A DNA stretch of 64,000 nt, taken from NCBI GenBank assembly GCA_001692895.1, contig KV748203.1, positions 340,330 through 404,329 on the forward strand, in the 5' to 3' direction. A program made the position numbers and the translations under genes. Positions 46,551-58,260 of the stretch are shown here, piece by piece. The stretch comes from Cenococcum geophilum 1.58 (taxonomy: Eukaryota > Ascomycota > Dothideomycetes > Gloniales > Gloniaceae). The notes under the pieces were generated by a model. The model was not told where the DNA came from. It did not search any database and saw nothing but the letters and a program-made list of their open reading frames with translations. Every line of letters begins with the position of its first letter. Within the stretch, counting starts at the first letter, position 1.

Positions 46551-47846
46551 TTTCCCTCTATATTAGGCCCTAGTTATAGTTAAAAGAGATACGCTACTAG
46601 GGCTTTAGGTTTTCTAAAGCCTAAGCTAACTTTTCTTTATTGGCCTACTTCTAGTATTCCTTATAGTGGCCGCCTACGGTCCTTTAACTCGCCTACGTAG
46701 TACTAGCGTTTAGGGGGTCCTAAGCTATCTAGCTTTTAGGTGGTCTCCTTAAGAGTTTACTTAGAAAAGCGTCGCCCTTTTTAGGTTCTATTCCCTAAGC
46801 CTAACTCTATAAAGCCTATACTCCGACCGCGCTTCGTACGTAATGATTTGCCGCTACTACTTACGCGATCTTTCGCGGGCTTTATAGTATTAAGCAATTG
46901 CTCTATATAGCGGATTTCGTTAAAGAGGTCTTTAGCAGTTCTTACCTATTAGGCGAAGTTCTGGCGGAAGAGCTCTGCTTATAGGTAGGCTAGAAGATAT
47001 AAGAACTAAAAGTCTACCTATTATTTAGGATTAGCAAAAGGGGTATATAAGAAGAGGTCCTCTAAGCTACGTATATGGGCTAGGAAGACGTTAAACCTCT
47101 AGTTCTCCTTTATAACAGCTATATAGTATATTATAGCGTTATTAAAGTGTCTTATTATAGGGTTCTTAATTTAGTCTTAAACTATAGTCTTAAATTTGTC
47201 CTATAGTAAAGGACCCTTATCCTTAGTGCCTAACCGGCGATAAACTAGTTAGGCGATTGTCTTCTCTTTTATAAGACCTTTAATGGCCTAGCGCGTGCGT
47301 TGCTTATAGTTATAGTCAGCGTTATTAACCTTAAATTAGTTCTTAATTGCGGCGATCTACCGGTTGAAATGCTGTTAAGTAGTACTGCTAATATTAGGTG
47401 GTGACTTCTTAACTAGGGCGTTAAGATTTGTTCGGTATATACGTTTACTATATAACTTATACTCTTTACTAGAGAGGCAATAGGAGGGCTTTATTAAATT
47501 AATAATACTCCGTAAGTTAGCTATTTTCTTAGCTAGCTTATTTAGCTCCTTTATATTAGCGGTATTAGGTAAGACGCTAGTAACTTTACTAAGCTTCTAT
47601 TAAGCCTAGGTATATAAGTTAAACTAGTCTTTAGCGTTTATAGATATCTAATTATTTTAAGATTTAGAAAATGGCTTAAATGCTACTGGTGTACTTCTAG
47701 CGGTTTTATCTATACTAGATCTTAAGGCGTTCTACGGTCGCATCGCTAGCGTATTACTATTAGGTATAGGCATCGGTTTTCTTTTTAGAGGTATTATAGA
47801 AAAATTAAACCGGCTATCCTCCTAAGGGGATTAGTAAGGATTTAAA
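46551..47846 (-). pseudogene. gag of Ty3-6a
   Basis: It matches the better preserved gag of Ty3-6b in opposite orientation. The start is near 47790 on the minus strand. No zinc knuckle was recognised in either copy. Confidence 0.65.
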
Positions 47847-48071
47847 TATAAGGTAAGAATGTGGATAGGGAGTCTAATAATAGAATAATAGGTATATTAT
47901 ATAGATAGAGACAAATCCTTAAGGGAAAAGGAGGAGTCTATATGTGAGGTAGGAAGGGTTTTCCTTAGGTATATATAGAGCACGTGCCTTACGGGTAAGT
48001 CACCCCTAGGTTGCCCTAGGGTCGCCTATACCTTACGGCTATATAACTATTTACTTAGGTTTTACCTAATA
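47847..48071 (-). repeat. 5' LTR of Ty3-6a (225 bp)
   Basis: It starts TATAAGGTAAGAATG and ends TTTTACCTAATA, then TATAC. The inside neighbour TTTAAATCC on the element strand is shared with Ty3-4. Confidence 0.94.
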
Positions 48072-48076
48072 TATAC

Positions 48077-48246
48077 GTTCTCTTTATATACTATATATAC
48101 TGTATATAATATTATATAACCTTAGTTACTATTCCTCGTTATATAGCTCTATTAGCTCTATCTTAGACTATACCTAAATTAACTAACTAGCTTCTTTTAA
48201 CTCCTCTTTAAATAGTTATAATATTATACTTAAAGCGTCTATAACA
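48077..48246 (-). repeat. Ty3-5 left (3') LTR, remaining 170 bp
   Basis: It continues the LTR broken by Ty3-6a and ends GCGTCTATAACA. The next bases (48247-48262) are the pyrimidine run that is the polypurine tract on the minus strand. Confidence 0.92.
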
Positions 48247-51200
48247 CTATTTCCCTTCTTTTTATCTTTATTCTTAAAGATTCCTAATATCTCTAAGTTG
48301 TTTACTAGAGGTATAATATCCGTCTAATTAATTTAGTTAATATTGTTGCTTATTATACCTAAGGCTCCTTCCTCTTTATAGGCGTAATATTGTACTTATA
48401 CTATTGCTGCGATATTATCTCTTAGTGAGATTATACTGTCTCTATATTCTCGTTATTTAAAAGAGGGGTTAGTTTATATTGCGTTAGCAAGTTTATCTTC
48501 GCGATAACCGTTTTCTTGCTTAGAGTGCACTAAAGCAAATATTTATTTATTCTGTAACATTCGCTCTATCTCTAATACTAAATATATATAACCTATTACT
48601 CTTAATAGTCGTCTAGTTCCTTAACTAATTTGTTTTAGGGTTTCGTATTTAATCTGCTGCTATATAGCTAGATAGTAAACTATTTTAAGCCCTTACTAAG
48701 TTAGAACGTTCTTATAATATAAAGCAGAAGGCCCTTAAAGCCCGTACCACAGTATCCGCTCAGTTACTTCGTCTTAAAAAGGGTTATAAAAAGGTCTGTT
48801 TTAAGGAGTAAAAACTTATAGAATAAGGTTTATAGGAACTTAGCAATAAAATAATGGATTTTTTTCTAACTAAGAAGGAAATAAATCCGAGTAGTTTAGC
48901 AACTGCTCTTCTTAGGTCCCCCTTAGATAACTTATTTTTTAGTAATTCTTCTTTATTAATACTGCCTAACCTAATTTCTTTTAATACTTTTATACCTTTC
49001 TTATAGCGTTCTTTAAATTCTCTAGTAGTTCCTAGGTAGTCTTATTATAGCCTATCTACTTAACTTTATACTATATTTTATCGTTAATATCCTTATAACT
49101 AATAATCTTTAAAACTTACTATTTATTTTCTTCTTATCCTCTATATATATCTGCTTCGTAGACCAGTGGCTTAGTATTTTTATATACTAGCTCTAGCATC
49201 GCGATATACTATATAGGGTAGATCTTTATCTTAGCTAGTAGGTTTAACTTAAACATAACTAGTAAAATCCTTTAAATAATTTTAAAAGGTCCTAGTCTAA
49301 CATAGTTTAACTTCTTGCTTAGCCGTTAACTCTTAAAATTTTTATATAGTAGCTATACTTTATCTCCCTCCTTAAGATCTAGTCCCTTAAATCTCTTAGT
49401 ATTATAGTACTTTTTTATCCTTTCTTATACTTTCTTTACTAATTCTATAAGGTCTATATAAAGATTTATTAATATCTTTATTCTTTTTTTAGCTATACTA
49501 CTCGTTTTCTTCGCTTATTATAGTGATAATAATATTCTTAGCTTATATCTATAATTTGCCTTAAATAGTAATTTGCCTAATCCTTTTTATAGTGTCGTAT
49601 TATATATAAACTATATAACTAGTAATAGCAATACCTAATTATTCTGTATATAATTAATATAATATTTTAGATACTATTTTAGCGTTTAATTTAATCTTTC
49701 TATTTAACCGTCTATCTGCGGATAATATACGGTAGAAGTTGCTGCTTAAACTCCTTACTCTACTAAGAATACCTCCTAAAATATTACTATAAATCTTAAA
49801 TCTCTATCTAATATAATCTTGCTTAGTGCTCTATATTTTATAAATACTTCTTTAACATAGATTTTAGCGATATCTTCCGCTGATATTTCTTCTATACATA
49901 CTATAAAGTAGCCCTATTTGGTTAACTTATCTACTATTACTAAGATTACGTTATACTCTTATCCGGTAATAGGATCTCTTAACTTTAATAACTTAATAAT
50001 AAAGTCCTATAATATAACCTTCTATAGTCTCTTTAGTATTTTAATAGGTTATAGCCCTCTATACGGCTTATGCCTTATTAATTTATTCCTTTAGCAATCT
50101 AAATACTCCTTTATTACTTTTTTAGCTATGCCCTAGATCCTATTAATAATATATTCTTCCTAAAGTCTTAACACTAAGCCTATAGCTCCATTGTATCCTT
50201 AAGTTATTCCCTTATAGAAATCTTCCACAAAATGCTCTGCTATGCTCCTTAGGATGTACTTTACTTCTTTATATTTATATAGTATTTCTTTTTCTAGATA
50301 TTCCAACTATTCTTTTAGCTATACTTTAAAGATTCTTTATACCTAAAAGCTTTCTAGTGTCTTATAGACTCTTTCTAGTTTATTATCCTCTTAAGTTACT
50401 ACTAGCTTAGGGTAATTATATCTAATTAATCTATCCTTATCTCTGTATAGCATTGCTCCTAATAGCTTCTCATTATTTTGTAGTTTAGCTTTTCTACTTA
50501 GTACGTCGGCTCTCGCATTTTTAGTTTCTTTAGTATACTAAATCTTAAAATAGTATTCTGTAAGTATCTTTACCTATTTAACCTACCTCTAATTAAGTTC
50601 TTTTATTGTTAGAAACCCTATTAGGTTCTTATAATCCGTTTTAACTATAAATAGTTTCTCTACGCCTTATAAGAATACTCTCTATTCCTTAAGTGCTGTA
50701 ACTATACCTAATAACTCCTTATTATAGACGTCATAGTTTAACTCTAGTAGTGTTATTTTTCTACTATAGTATGCTACTAAATGCTATACGTCCTTATACT
50801 TTTATAGTAAGCATGCTCCTAATACGTAGTCTAATATATCCGTTTTTATAACCGTGTCTAGTCCTAGTTAATAGATTTTAAAGATTAGCTCCTAGGTAAA
50901 CAACTTCCTTTATTTGTCTCCCTATGCCTATAGTTCCTCTTTTTTTATAAGCCTAGTAAATAGTTTAATATTCTTTAACCACTATGCTATAAACCTTCTA
51001 TAGTAGTTGCAAAACCCTAAAAATAACCTTAACTACGTTATATTCTCTAGTTTATGCCAACTTACTATAGCTTAAATTTTCTTTGGGTCTATACTAATAT
51101 AACCTAGTTTAATAATAAATCTAATAAAATCGGTCTTCCTTATAAAGAACTCGCATTTTTTAATTGCTACTAGCATCTGTTCTTTTTATAGTCTCTTTAA

Positions 51201-52925
51201 AACCTATTTAATATATTCCCCGTGTTCTTTCTTAGTTATTAAGTAGATGATAATATTATTAAGGTATGCCCTAACAAACTTATTAAGGTGTTCTCTTAAT
51301 ATACTATTAATTCGTTTCTAAAATGTTACTAGTATATTTATTAATCCAAATTATATAACTAATGGCTTATATAGTCCTTCTCTTAACCTAAAGGCTACCT
51401 TTTATTTATCGCCTTCCTTAATTCTAATCTAATGGTACGCCTATCTTAGATCTATCTTTATAAAGATTTGCGCGTTACCTATCCGATCCTAGATTTCGCT
51501 AATTAAGGGTAAAGGATATTTATCCTTTTAAGTAATACTATTTAACTGTCTATAGTTAATGCATAACCTAAGTTTTTTATTCTTCTTTAGTACGAATAGT
51601 ACTGGATAACCCGCTAATAACTGTGATGGTCTAATATATCCCTTTTATAAGTTTTCCTAAATAAACTCTTTAAGTGCTCTAGGCTCTTCTTTAGTAAGCT
51701 TATAGGTTAGGAAGAACCTTAAACTTATTTCTAGTTTTAACTCTATCTTATAGTCCTATGCTATATAATCTGCTAGCTTTTTACTTTCTAGGCTCTATAG
51801 TTTCTTGCTATATTTATAGTATCTTTTTAGTATATAACTTAAGCCTCACTTAGTCTCTTTATATATTACTCTAACTTAATACCATATTAACTTAGTTTAT
51901 TATTATATTTTACGGCGTTAAGTATTTCTAATATTAACTTAACCTATAATCTAATTAATCTTTAGATTATATTTCTGTAACTAAGGCATTTTTAATACTG
52001 CTTTATCCCGTCCTAATAGTAGGATATTAAAAGATATCTTAATTTATCTTCCTTTAATGGTTATCTAAATAGGTCCTATTTTAAGGTTAATAATCCCTCC
52101 TCTATAGGCTATTGGATCTCCTAAAATTATATCTAATAGATAAGGTTGCTCCTTCTGTCTATAAGGTAATCCTATTCTCTTAACTGCTACTAGTAAGATA
52201 TAGTTCCGCGTTGCTCTACTATCTATTAGTGCTTTAAACTTCTAATCTTACCAATTAACTTATAAATTTAGATATTATCCTTAAATTCCTTTAAGGGTTT
52301 AAGGCTCTACTACTAGCTCCCTTTGGTCCTATAGGCCTCTACTTTTCCTAACTATTAGCTGCTTAATCCTTATATACTTAGCTTACTCTTTAGCTAATAC
52401 CTAGTTCGCTTTTTATCCTCTATATACTATAGACACGTATTCTTTAGGTATTCCCACTACTATTATTTATCTAAGTATTCTTCCGTAAGGAATCTTTCTA
52501 GTTAAAGTATTAAGTCCCCTAACTCTTAAACTTTTATTAAATACCATCTATATATATATTTAGTATTTCTGTATTATTGCTTATCTAGCGCCTAATATAT
52601 CCTTATAGGGTATTTCTAATTCTTTTCTTTCGGATTTTTATATATCTTGTATATATCGTCTACGCATATAATCTATAATAGCGTATAATATGCTAGGTGC
52701 TTTAGGTTAACTCTTAACTCGTCTTTATCTTTAAGTTTAAACCTTTATTATACTAATCTAAACATTATAACTTTATTCGCAGGTATTAAGATGCGTCTCT
52801 TACTTCTCTAGTCCTCTAATTATTTCTTTAGATCCTTTAACGTTATAATTAAGGCTCCTTTAATATAAGTTATGGCCTTCTCTATAATGGGGTGGTTTTA
52901 GATAACTCGTTTATCTAACTATATA
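48247..52925 (-). pseudogene. pol of Ty3-5 (RT, RNase H, integrase, chromodomain)
   Basis: On the minus strand the RT is at about 51600-51150: KIDLR-AYHQIRIKEGDK is clear, and the catalytic box at about 51242-51266 reads YLNN. The integrase is at about 50300-49500. The integrase tail has the GPY/F module (KLNYVRLGPFKI, about 49340-49300). A chromodomain-like KIQYKVK-IGY segment is near 49080-49020. The 700 bases nearest the LTR show no domain. The pogo transposon enters at 52925; the reading continues at 54763. Confidence 0.8.
52924..52925. repeat. TA target duplication of the pogo element, left copy
   Basis: TA here and at 54761-54762, the standard target of Tc1/mariner/pogo transposons. 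Confidence 0.85.
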
Positions 52926-52953
52926 ACGTACTCCACAAGCGAGTCGGCCACCT
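52926..52953. repeat. Left terminal inverted repeat of the pogo element
   Basis: It begins ACGTACTCC and runs through GAGTCGGCCACC. It contains one copy of the AAGCGAGTCGGCCAC core, whereas the right end contains two. Confidence 0.92.
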
Positions 52954-52988
52954 TGCCAAGAGAACAGCTCCACTAACTTTCAGCTATT

Positions 52989-54640
52989 ATGGATCAACCA
53001 CGCAAGCCTCAATTAGGCTATAGCGAAGGGAAGATATCTCTAGCTATATCAGCTATTCAAAAAAGTCAACTCCAGAGCGTGCGACGTGCTGCAACAGTGT
53101 ACAATGTCCCCCGAACCACGCTTCAAGACCGACGTGCTGGCAAGGCTTCACGACGCGATTGCGAGCCTAATTCAAAGAAACTCACAAAGCCTGAGGAATC
53201 AGTTATTATTCAGCATATACTCGACCTAGATTTACGTGGATTTGCACCTAAACTAAGTGCTGTACGAGATATGGCTAATTAATTACTCGGCGCGCGCGCT
53301 GCCGGCCAAGTTGGTATTAACTGGCCAGGTAACTTCGTACGGCGAACTCCTGAGCTTAAAACACAATTTAATTAAAAGTATAATTACTAGAGAGCTAAAT
53401 GCGAGGATCCAGAGGTTATTAAGCAGTGGTTTGAGCTTGTACGCAATATAAAGGCTAAGTACGGCATTACCGATGACGACTCTTATAACTTCGACGAAAG
53501 CGGCTTCTAGATAAGTGTTATTTTAATAGGAGTAGTTGTTACAGGCTCTAAGAGACGTAATTGGCTAAAGGTTATACAGCCAGGTAACCGCAAATGGACT
53601 ACGGTAATCCAGGGAATTAACGCTTAAGGGTGGGCAATTCCGCCGTTTATTATCTTCGCCGGAAAGTACCACCTCTCTATATAGTATAAAGGCAACGATA
53701 TACCACCAGATTGGGTTATATTATTAAGCGACAATGGCTAAACAACAAATAAGCTTGGTATTAAGTGGTTGCGGCACTTTAAAAGACATATAAAGGACCG
53801 CACTGTAGGCACCTATCGTCTGCTAATTCTTAACGGCCATGAGAGCTACGACTCGCTTGAATTCCGAGACATTTGTAAAGAGAATAAGATTATTACGCTT
53901 TGTATGCCACCGCATTTATTACACCTGCTTTAGCCGCTTGACGTAGGCTGTTTTGCGCCAATGAAGAAGGCATATAGGCAGTAGGTTAAAGCCCTAATGC
54001 GCAATTACGTTAACCATATTACGAAGCTAGAGTTCCTACCAGCCTTTAAAGCAGCCTTTACTGCCTTAATTACAGAGAGTAATATCCGTGGAAGCTTCTA
54101 AGGTGCTGGCCTAGTTCCATTTAACCCAGATGCTGTACTATTAGAGCTTGATGTTCAATTACGTACGCCAACACCCCCCTCTACAGAAGATACCCCATGG
54201 GAGTCAAAAACACTAAGCAACCCTACTGAATTAGGGTCTTAATCAGCATTAATTTGTAATCGGATTTAAAGGCATTAAGATAGCTCGCCTACTTCTATTA
54301 TTTAATTACTTAATCAGCTTATAAAAGGCGCTGAGATAATAATGCATTTAGCTGTATTATTGCACTCACAAGTTACTGACCTTCAGAAGGCAAATAAGGC
54401 TATATTAAAGCGTAGACAGCGCAAAAAAAAGCGAATTTAGAAGCGAGGGACTTTAATAAAGGCAGAGGGCTCTAAAATAATTGGTTAAAAGGACGCTGGT
54501 ATGCAAATTAAGGGTGAAAGGCGTTAAAAAGGGTTATGCTTAAATGGGAACGCGAAGCAGCAAAAGCGCTGTAGACGCTGCGGCAAGACAGGACATAATA
54601 CTCGAACGTGTCAAAATAATGCAGAAATTACTGTAGATTA
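52989..54640 (+). pseudogene. Pogo/Fot1 transposase (DDE type) with C-terminal zinc knuckle, inactivated
   Basis: It starts at ATG 52989. The N-terminal helix-turn-helix pair is Psq/CENP-B-like: an RRAATVYNVPRTTL segment, then KLTKPEESVIIQHILDLD (to 53282). The frame then continues through about 15 stops, mostly at Gln/Trp positions. DDE domain: NFDESGF (about 53489-53510) with the first Asp; ILNGHES (about 53826-53850), where the family has D-G-H, so the second Asp is Asn by G-to-A; and PLDVGCFAP (about 53935-53960) with the third Asp. The end has a CCHC knuckle, CRRCGKTGHNTRTC (about 54570-54615). Both RIP stops and the lost Asp make it inactive. Length is about 550 codons, normal for the family. 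Confidence 0.93.
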
Positions 54641-54716
54641 GACTGCAAGTTGTATATAATTAATATTTATTGGCGTTATAAAGTTATTCGCGTGCAAAGC
54701 TGTGAAAAGGTGGTGA

Positions 54717-54760
54717 GGTGGCCGACTCGCTTGTGTGGCCGACTCGCTTGTGGAGTACGT
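54717..54760. repeat. Right terminal inverted repeat with internal duplication
   Basis: GTGGCCGACTCGCTTGT occurs twice in a row, and the outer copy ends GGAGTACGT. Only the outer copy aligns with the left terminus. Confidence 0.9.
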
Positions 54761-54762
54761 TA

Positions 54763-55137
54763 TAGAAATCTTCCTACTCGTTATTATGCCTCTACCTATA
54801 CCACTTTTAGTACAGCTACTAGAGTGTATACGGCTTATCCGTAAGGAAGTATCTTCTTATTACTGCGTTGTAACAGCCTTTTATATATTATTCTTTAAAC
54901 CTAGTAGGGATTCCTAGATCCTCTTTATTCTCTAATTTAGTAAGCCACTTAGCTCTTAGTATGCCTGCTCTAGGCCTATTAGTAATTCTTTATATAGGTG
55001 CTTTATCCCTTATACGGCCTAGTATACTAGATCTTTTATCTAGTTTCTATTCTTGCTATACGATAATCCTTTATCTAAATTCTTCTATAGTTTCTTTTAG
55101 TTTATATCTTATAGATAGATCCTTAAAGTCTTCTTAC
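54763..55137 (-). pseudogene. Ty3-5 internal segment between pogo and solo LTR
   Basis: By position this is the protease or gag/pol junction of Ty3-5. No motif is clear after RIP. Confidence 0.4.
55133..55137. repeat. Target-site duplication of the solo LTR, left copy
   Basis: CTTAC, identical to 55558-55562. Confidence 0.9.
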
Positions 55138-55557
55138 TATAACAAAGCCTTATAGCAGGAACTATAGTGGACTTATTAATAGGCTAGGTATATAGGTAAA
55201 TAAGAAGTTAACAACGTAATAATAACTGGTAGAGTAGTTGCCTAATAGATTAACTCCAATTATATTCTAAGATTCACTACAAAGGAGAGAACTATCTAGG
55301 TAGGGACTGTAGTCCTTTAAATACACAACCGTACTCCTAAGAAATCCCCTTTATACGTAAGATACGTATTATACGTATTATACGTACGTTCCCTTTATAC
55401 ACTACATATACCGTATACAACGTCATATAACCTTAGTTACTATTCCTCGCCACATAGCTCTATCGGCTCTATTCTAGACCGTGCCTAAATTAACCAACTA
55501 GCTTCTTCTAACTCCTCTCTAAGTAGTCGTAATATTGTACTTAAAGCGTCCGTAACA
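55138..55557 (-). repeat. Solo LTR of the Ty3-5 family (420 bp)
   Basis: It starts TATAACAAAGCC and ends GCGTCCGTAACA. It has the same 420-bp length as the Ty3-5 LTRs and its own CTTAC duplication, so it is a separate insertion reduced to one LTR by recombination. It has kept more C and G than the two Ty3-5 LTRs. Strand is given relative to Ty3-5. Confidence 0.92.
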
Positions 55558-55562
55558 CTTAC

Positions 55563-56148
55563 TTCTTAATCTTAGTATTAACTTTTTAATCCTATTGCTA
55601 AGCTTTACTCGCAATTTCTTTAATAGTCCTTATTTATGTCTAGAAATATTAGTTCTATAAAATTCTTAATCCTAAGCTTGCTTCTATCTTAAGCTTAGCT
55701 CCAGCCTTAGTTTAACTAGGCTTACTTAGTGTTCTTATCTTGTCTTAAGAGTCTTAAATCTCATTTATCTCGTTTTAAGAATCTTATACCTTTAGGAAAC
55801 TTCGTCCTAAGCTTATTTATATATTACTAAACTAAGCCGTTACTCTGCTCTATTGGTTATTATCTATTATAGGTCTTTAAGCTTACCTTATCTTATCTTA
55901 AGAGTCTTAGTTATCTCGCATCTTATCTTAAAAGTCTTAAGCTTGTGGCCTTTTACCTTTATTAAGTACTAAAGTGGCTTACTATCCTACTTCTCTTACG
56001 TCTTATAAAGTAATAGACATTATATCTAGTGAGGTCTTAATCCCTACTAATATTCCCTATTCTATAGTGGAATTATCCTCTACCTTTTATATCCCTTGCA
56101 ACGTTAAAATGTGCCCTATTCTTATCGATAAGCCCTAGCCAATTAGAT
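55563..56148 (-). other. Ty3-5 internal segment with degenerate short repeats
   Basis: Motifs around TCTTATCTTAAGAGTCTTA recur loosely (about 55737-55800 and 55890-55945). Coding identity is unclear; by position it lies between pol and gag. Toward 56090-56148 the sequence is less RIPed. Confidence 0.4.
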
Positions 56149-56428
56149 TGTTAGGATCTTAGAGTCGTGATGAGGAATATGAAGCTCCAATAAAGGGCTC
56201 GAATTTGGGCAGCTGCCAAGGCTCCGGATGTTGTTCCTTTGCTATACAAGTTGGAGGAATGACATATTCGGTAGGTTGGACGATATCAGGATCAAGAAAG
56301 GCATGATTAGAAGGCATGATAGTTAATTAATTAATAATTAAATTATCTGCAAAGCCTTTACGCAGCTCTAATTCTAGTGTTCCGCACGGACTATCTGTAG
56401 TAGGACACCAACGTTACATGGGATAACA
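56149..56428. repeat. Low-RIP 280-bp insert, possible solo LTR
   Basis: It starts TGTTAGGATC and ends TGGGATAACA, so it has LTR-like TG...CA ends with a TGTTA/TAACA inverted terminus. It is rich in CA and TG steps, unlike everything around it. The flanks (TAGAT, TTTCC) do not match, so no target duplication supports an insertion. On the minus strand it contains a short open frame (see next entry). It could be a small LTR, perhaps copia-type, or a fragment of something else. Confidence 0.4.
56158..56319 (-). CDS. Small open frame (about 53 codons) in the low-RIP insert
   Basis: The minus strand reads from an ATG near 56316 to a TAA near 56159 without a stop, with ordinary amino-acid composition (PEPWQLPKFEPFIGASYSS near its end). 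Such a frame is unusual in this stop-riddled window, but the length is modest and an open stretch is expected wherever RIP is absent. It has no recognised domain. It may be part of an LTR leader or chance. Confidence 0.25.
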
Positions 56429-57839
56429 TTTCCGAGGTCTATATACTTCTAGTAAGCTACTTTTATTACCTTATTGTTATAGAATATTTCGCCTACGTTA
56501 AATTTATTATCCTTAACGTCCGATCTATAAACTGATTTATTAGTTCCTCTATATTCTGCTAAGTATAGCTCTTATAGCCAATAGCTTACGCTATACTTAG
56601 CGTCCTTATAAATTCGGTATACGTTATTATAATAAAATGCAAAACTTTTAATTAAATATTCTTTTATTCCTTGTAGTATATTATTATCCCTTTATATATA
56701 TATATTGTCTACTAGTCTTATTCCTTTTACTATATAGTAACTTTAACTACTTCTATAGTCTTTAACGTAATAACCCTATTTTCCGTAATTTATATAAGCT
56801 CCTTTTTTAAACTATTTTTTTTATTATAAAGTCCGCCTAAATATCTTCTGCTACTAAGATCCCTGGTTTAGCCTTTACTCCTTAGACCTTTAATTACTTA
56901 ATTCTTATCCTCTAGGTTTCTATAATTTCTTATTCTATTTTTTAAACTCTTTAGTACTGCTTAGGTCTATTAGCTCTACGCCATACTATAGTTTTTAACT
57001 TAGCTTTAGTTGTTACGTACTCTGCGCCTTATATAACTATAGAACTTTATCCTAGCCTCTCTTAGCCTATTCCCTTTAGTAGATCTAATTATTAATCTTA
57101 ATTACTTAATCTATTAGTTCCCGTAGGGTTTCCGCATCTTTTATTAGAATAATTATATTTTAGACTTTAGCCTTAAGTCCTTACTTATACTATACCATAA
57201 GCGCTTTATTATTCCACTCTACTTATATTACTAATATTTAGAACTGCGTTATATACTTAATTGCTAAGGTTTATTACGTAATATCTTAGAGTTTTTTTTC
57301 TACCGTAGTTACTGCCTTTAGGTCTTTAAATATCTATATAAGTCGCTCCGTAAACCCTTTCTAGCTTATAAATATAAACCGTACTTCTTAATTAGTGGTT
57401 ATTATTCTATTTGCTTATATTTCTATAAGGTAAAGCTTAAACTATTTAAGTGCTCTTTCTAATAGGAATAGTCCCGCATATACTATTCGATCTATAGGTA
57501 TTAGTAGCTTTACTTCTTCTTACGTAACCTTAAAGTATATTTATATAAGGAATCCTCTAAGTTTTAATCTTTCTCCTAAGTACCTTTTGATTAATAGTAA
57601 CTTAATCTTTACTGCTCCTATCCCATTAATTCTATTTTCTAACATTATATTATTTTCTATTAACTAGTTAACTATCTCTTATAGTTATCTGACCGTTATA
57701 GGTTGCTATAAGTTAGTATTTACTATACTAGTATCGTTACCTAACCTTAAAGTAGTTGCCGCCGTTAATAGCATTATAGTGGCTGCTTTTAGTAGTATAT
57801 TATTTAACTTTATTAATACCGTAACCTTAGTAGTAAATA
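56429..57839 (-). pseudogene. gag and 5' leader of Ty3-5
   Basis: It lies between the low-RIP insert and the right-hand 5' LTR. By position and continuity this is gag on the minus strand. The frame is heavily interrupted and no zinc knuckle was identified. Confidence 0.5.
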
Positions 57840-58259
57840 TATAATTAAGCCTTATAGTAGGAACTACGGTAAACTTATTAATGGGCTAGGTATATAGGTA
57901 AATAAGAAGTTAACAATGTAATAATAACTAGTAGAGTGGTTGCCTAATAGATTAACTCTAATTGTATTCTAAGATTTACTACAAAGGAGAGAACTATCTA
58001 GGTAGGGACTGTGGTCCTTTAAATATACAACCATACTCCTAAGAAATCCCCTTTATACGTAAGGTACGTGTTATACGTATTATATATACATTCTCTTTAT
58101 ACACTGCGTATACTATATACAATATTATATAACCTTAGTTACTATTTCTTATTACATAGCTCTATCGGCTCTATCCTAGACTATGCCTAAATTAACTAAC
58201 TAGCTTCTTTTGACTCCTCTCCAAGTAGTCGTAATATTATACTTAAAGCGTCCGTAATA
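57840..58259 (-). repeat. 5' LTR of Ty3-5 (420 bp)
   Basis: It starts TATAATTAAGCC and ends GCGTCCGTAATA. It pairs with the split left LTR, and AAAGA follows one base later. Confidence 0.9.
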
Positions 58260-58260
58260 A

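Larger units (their letters stand above)
41360..48071 (-). mobile_element. Ty3-6a: complete Ty3/gypsy element (6712 bp), minus strand
   Basis: It has two 225-bp LTRs, an exact TATAC target duplication (41355-41359, 48072-48076), a C-rich tract (polypurine on the minus strand) at 41585-41598, and chromodomain, integrase, RNase H, RT and gag in order from left to right. The insertion point is inside the left LTR of Ty3-5, and uninterrupted LTR copies at 55138 and 57840 show the empty site. Confidence 0.95.
52926..54760 (+). mobile_element. Pogo/Fot1-type DNA transposon (1835 bp)
   Basis: The terminal inverted repeats start ACGTACTCCACAAGCGAGTC and match perfectly over at least 26 bp (52926-52951 and 54735-54760). 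A TA duplication flanks it, and a single transposase gene fills the interior. The length is typical of Fot1-like elements. CA and TG steps are common, so it has suffered much less RIP than its surroundings and is probably among the latest arrivals. Confidence 0.95.
41110..58259 (-). mobile_element. Ty3-5: Ty3/gypsy chromovirus, minus strand, hit by four later insertions
   Basis: It has 420-bp LTRs at both ends, and pol then gag on the minus strand from left to right. Interruptions are Ty3-6a (41360-48071, inside the left LTR), a pogo element (52926-54760), a solo LTR of the same family (55138-55557) and a 280-bp low-RIP block (56149-56428). Removing these leaves about 7.9 kb. It splits LINE-2. 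Confidence 0.88.

Noticed and set aside
53257..53451. Second open frame after the first transposase stretch
   Set aside because: It is out of frame with the transposase, whose own frame continues through RIP stops with conserved motifs.
54650..55155. Three short open frames around the right end of the pogo element and beyond
   Set aside because: They overlap each other, cross the inverted repeat, the Ty3-5 remnant and the solo LTR start, and show no domain.
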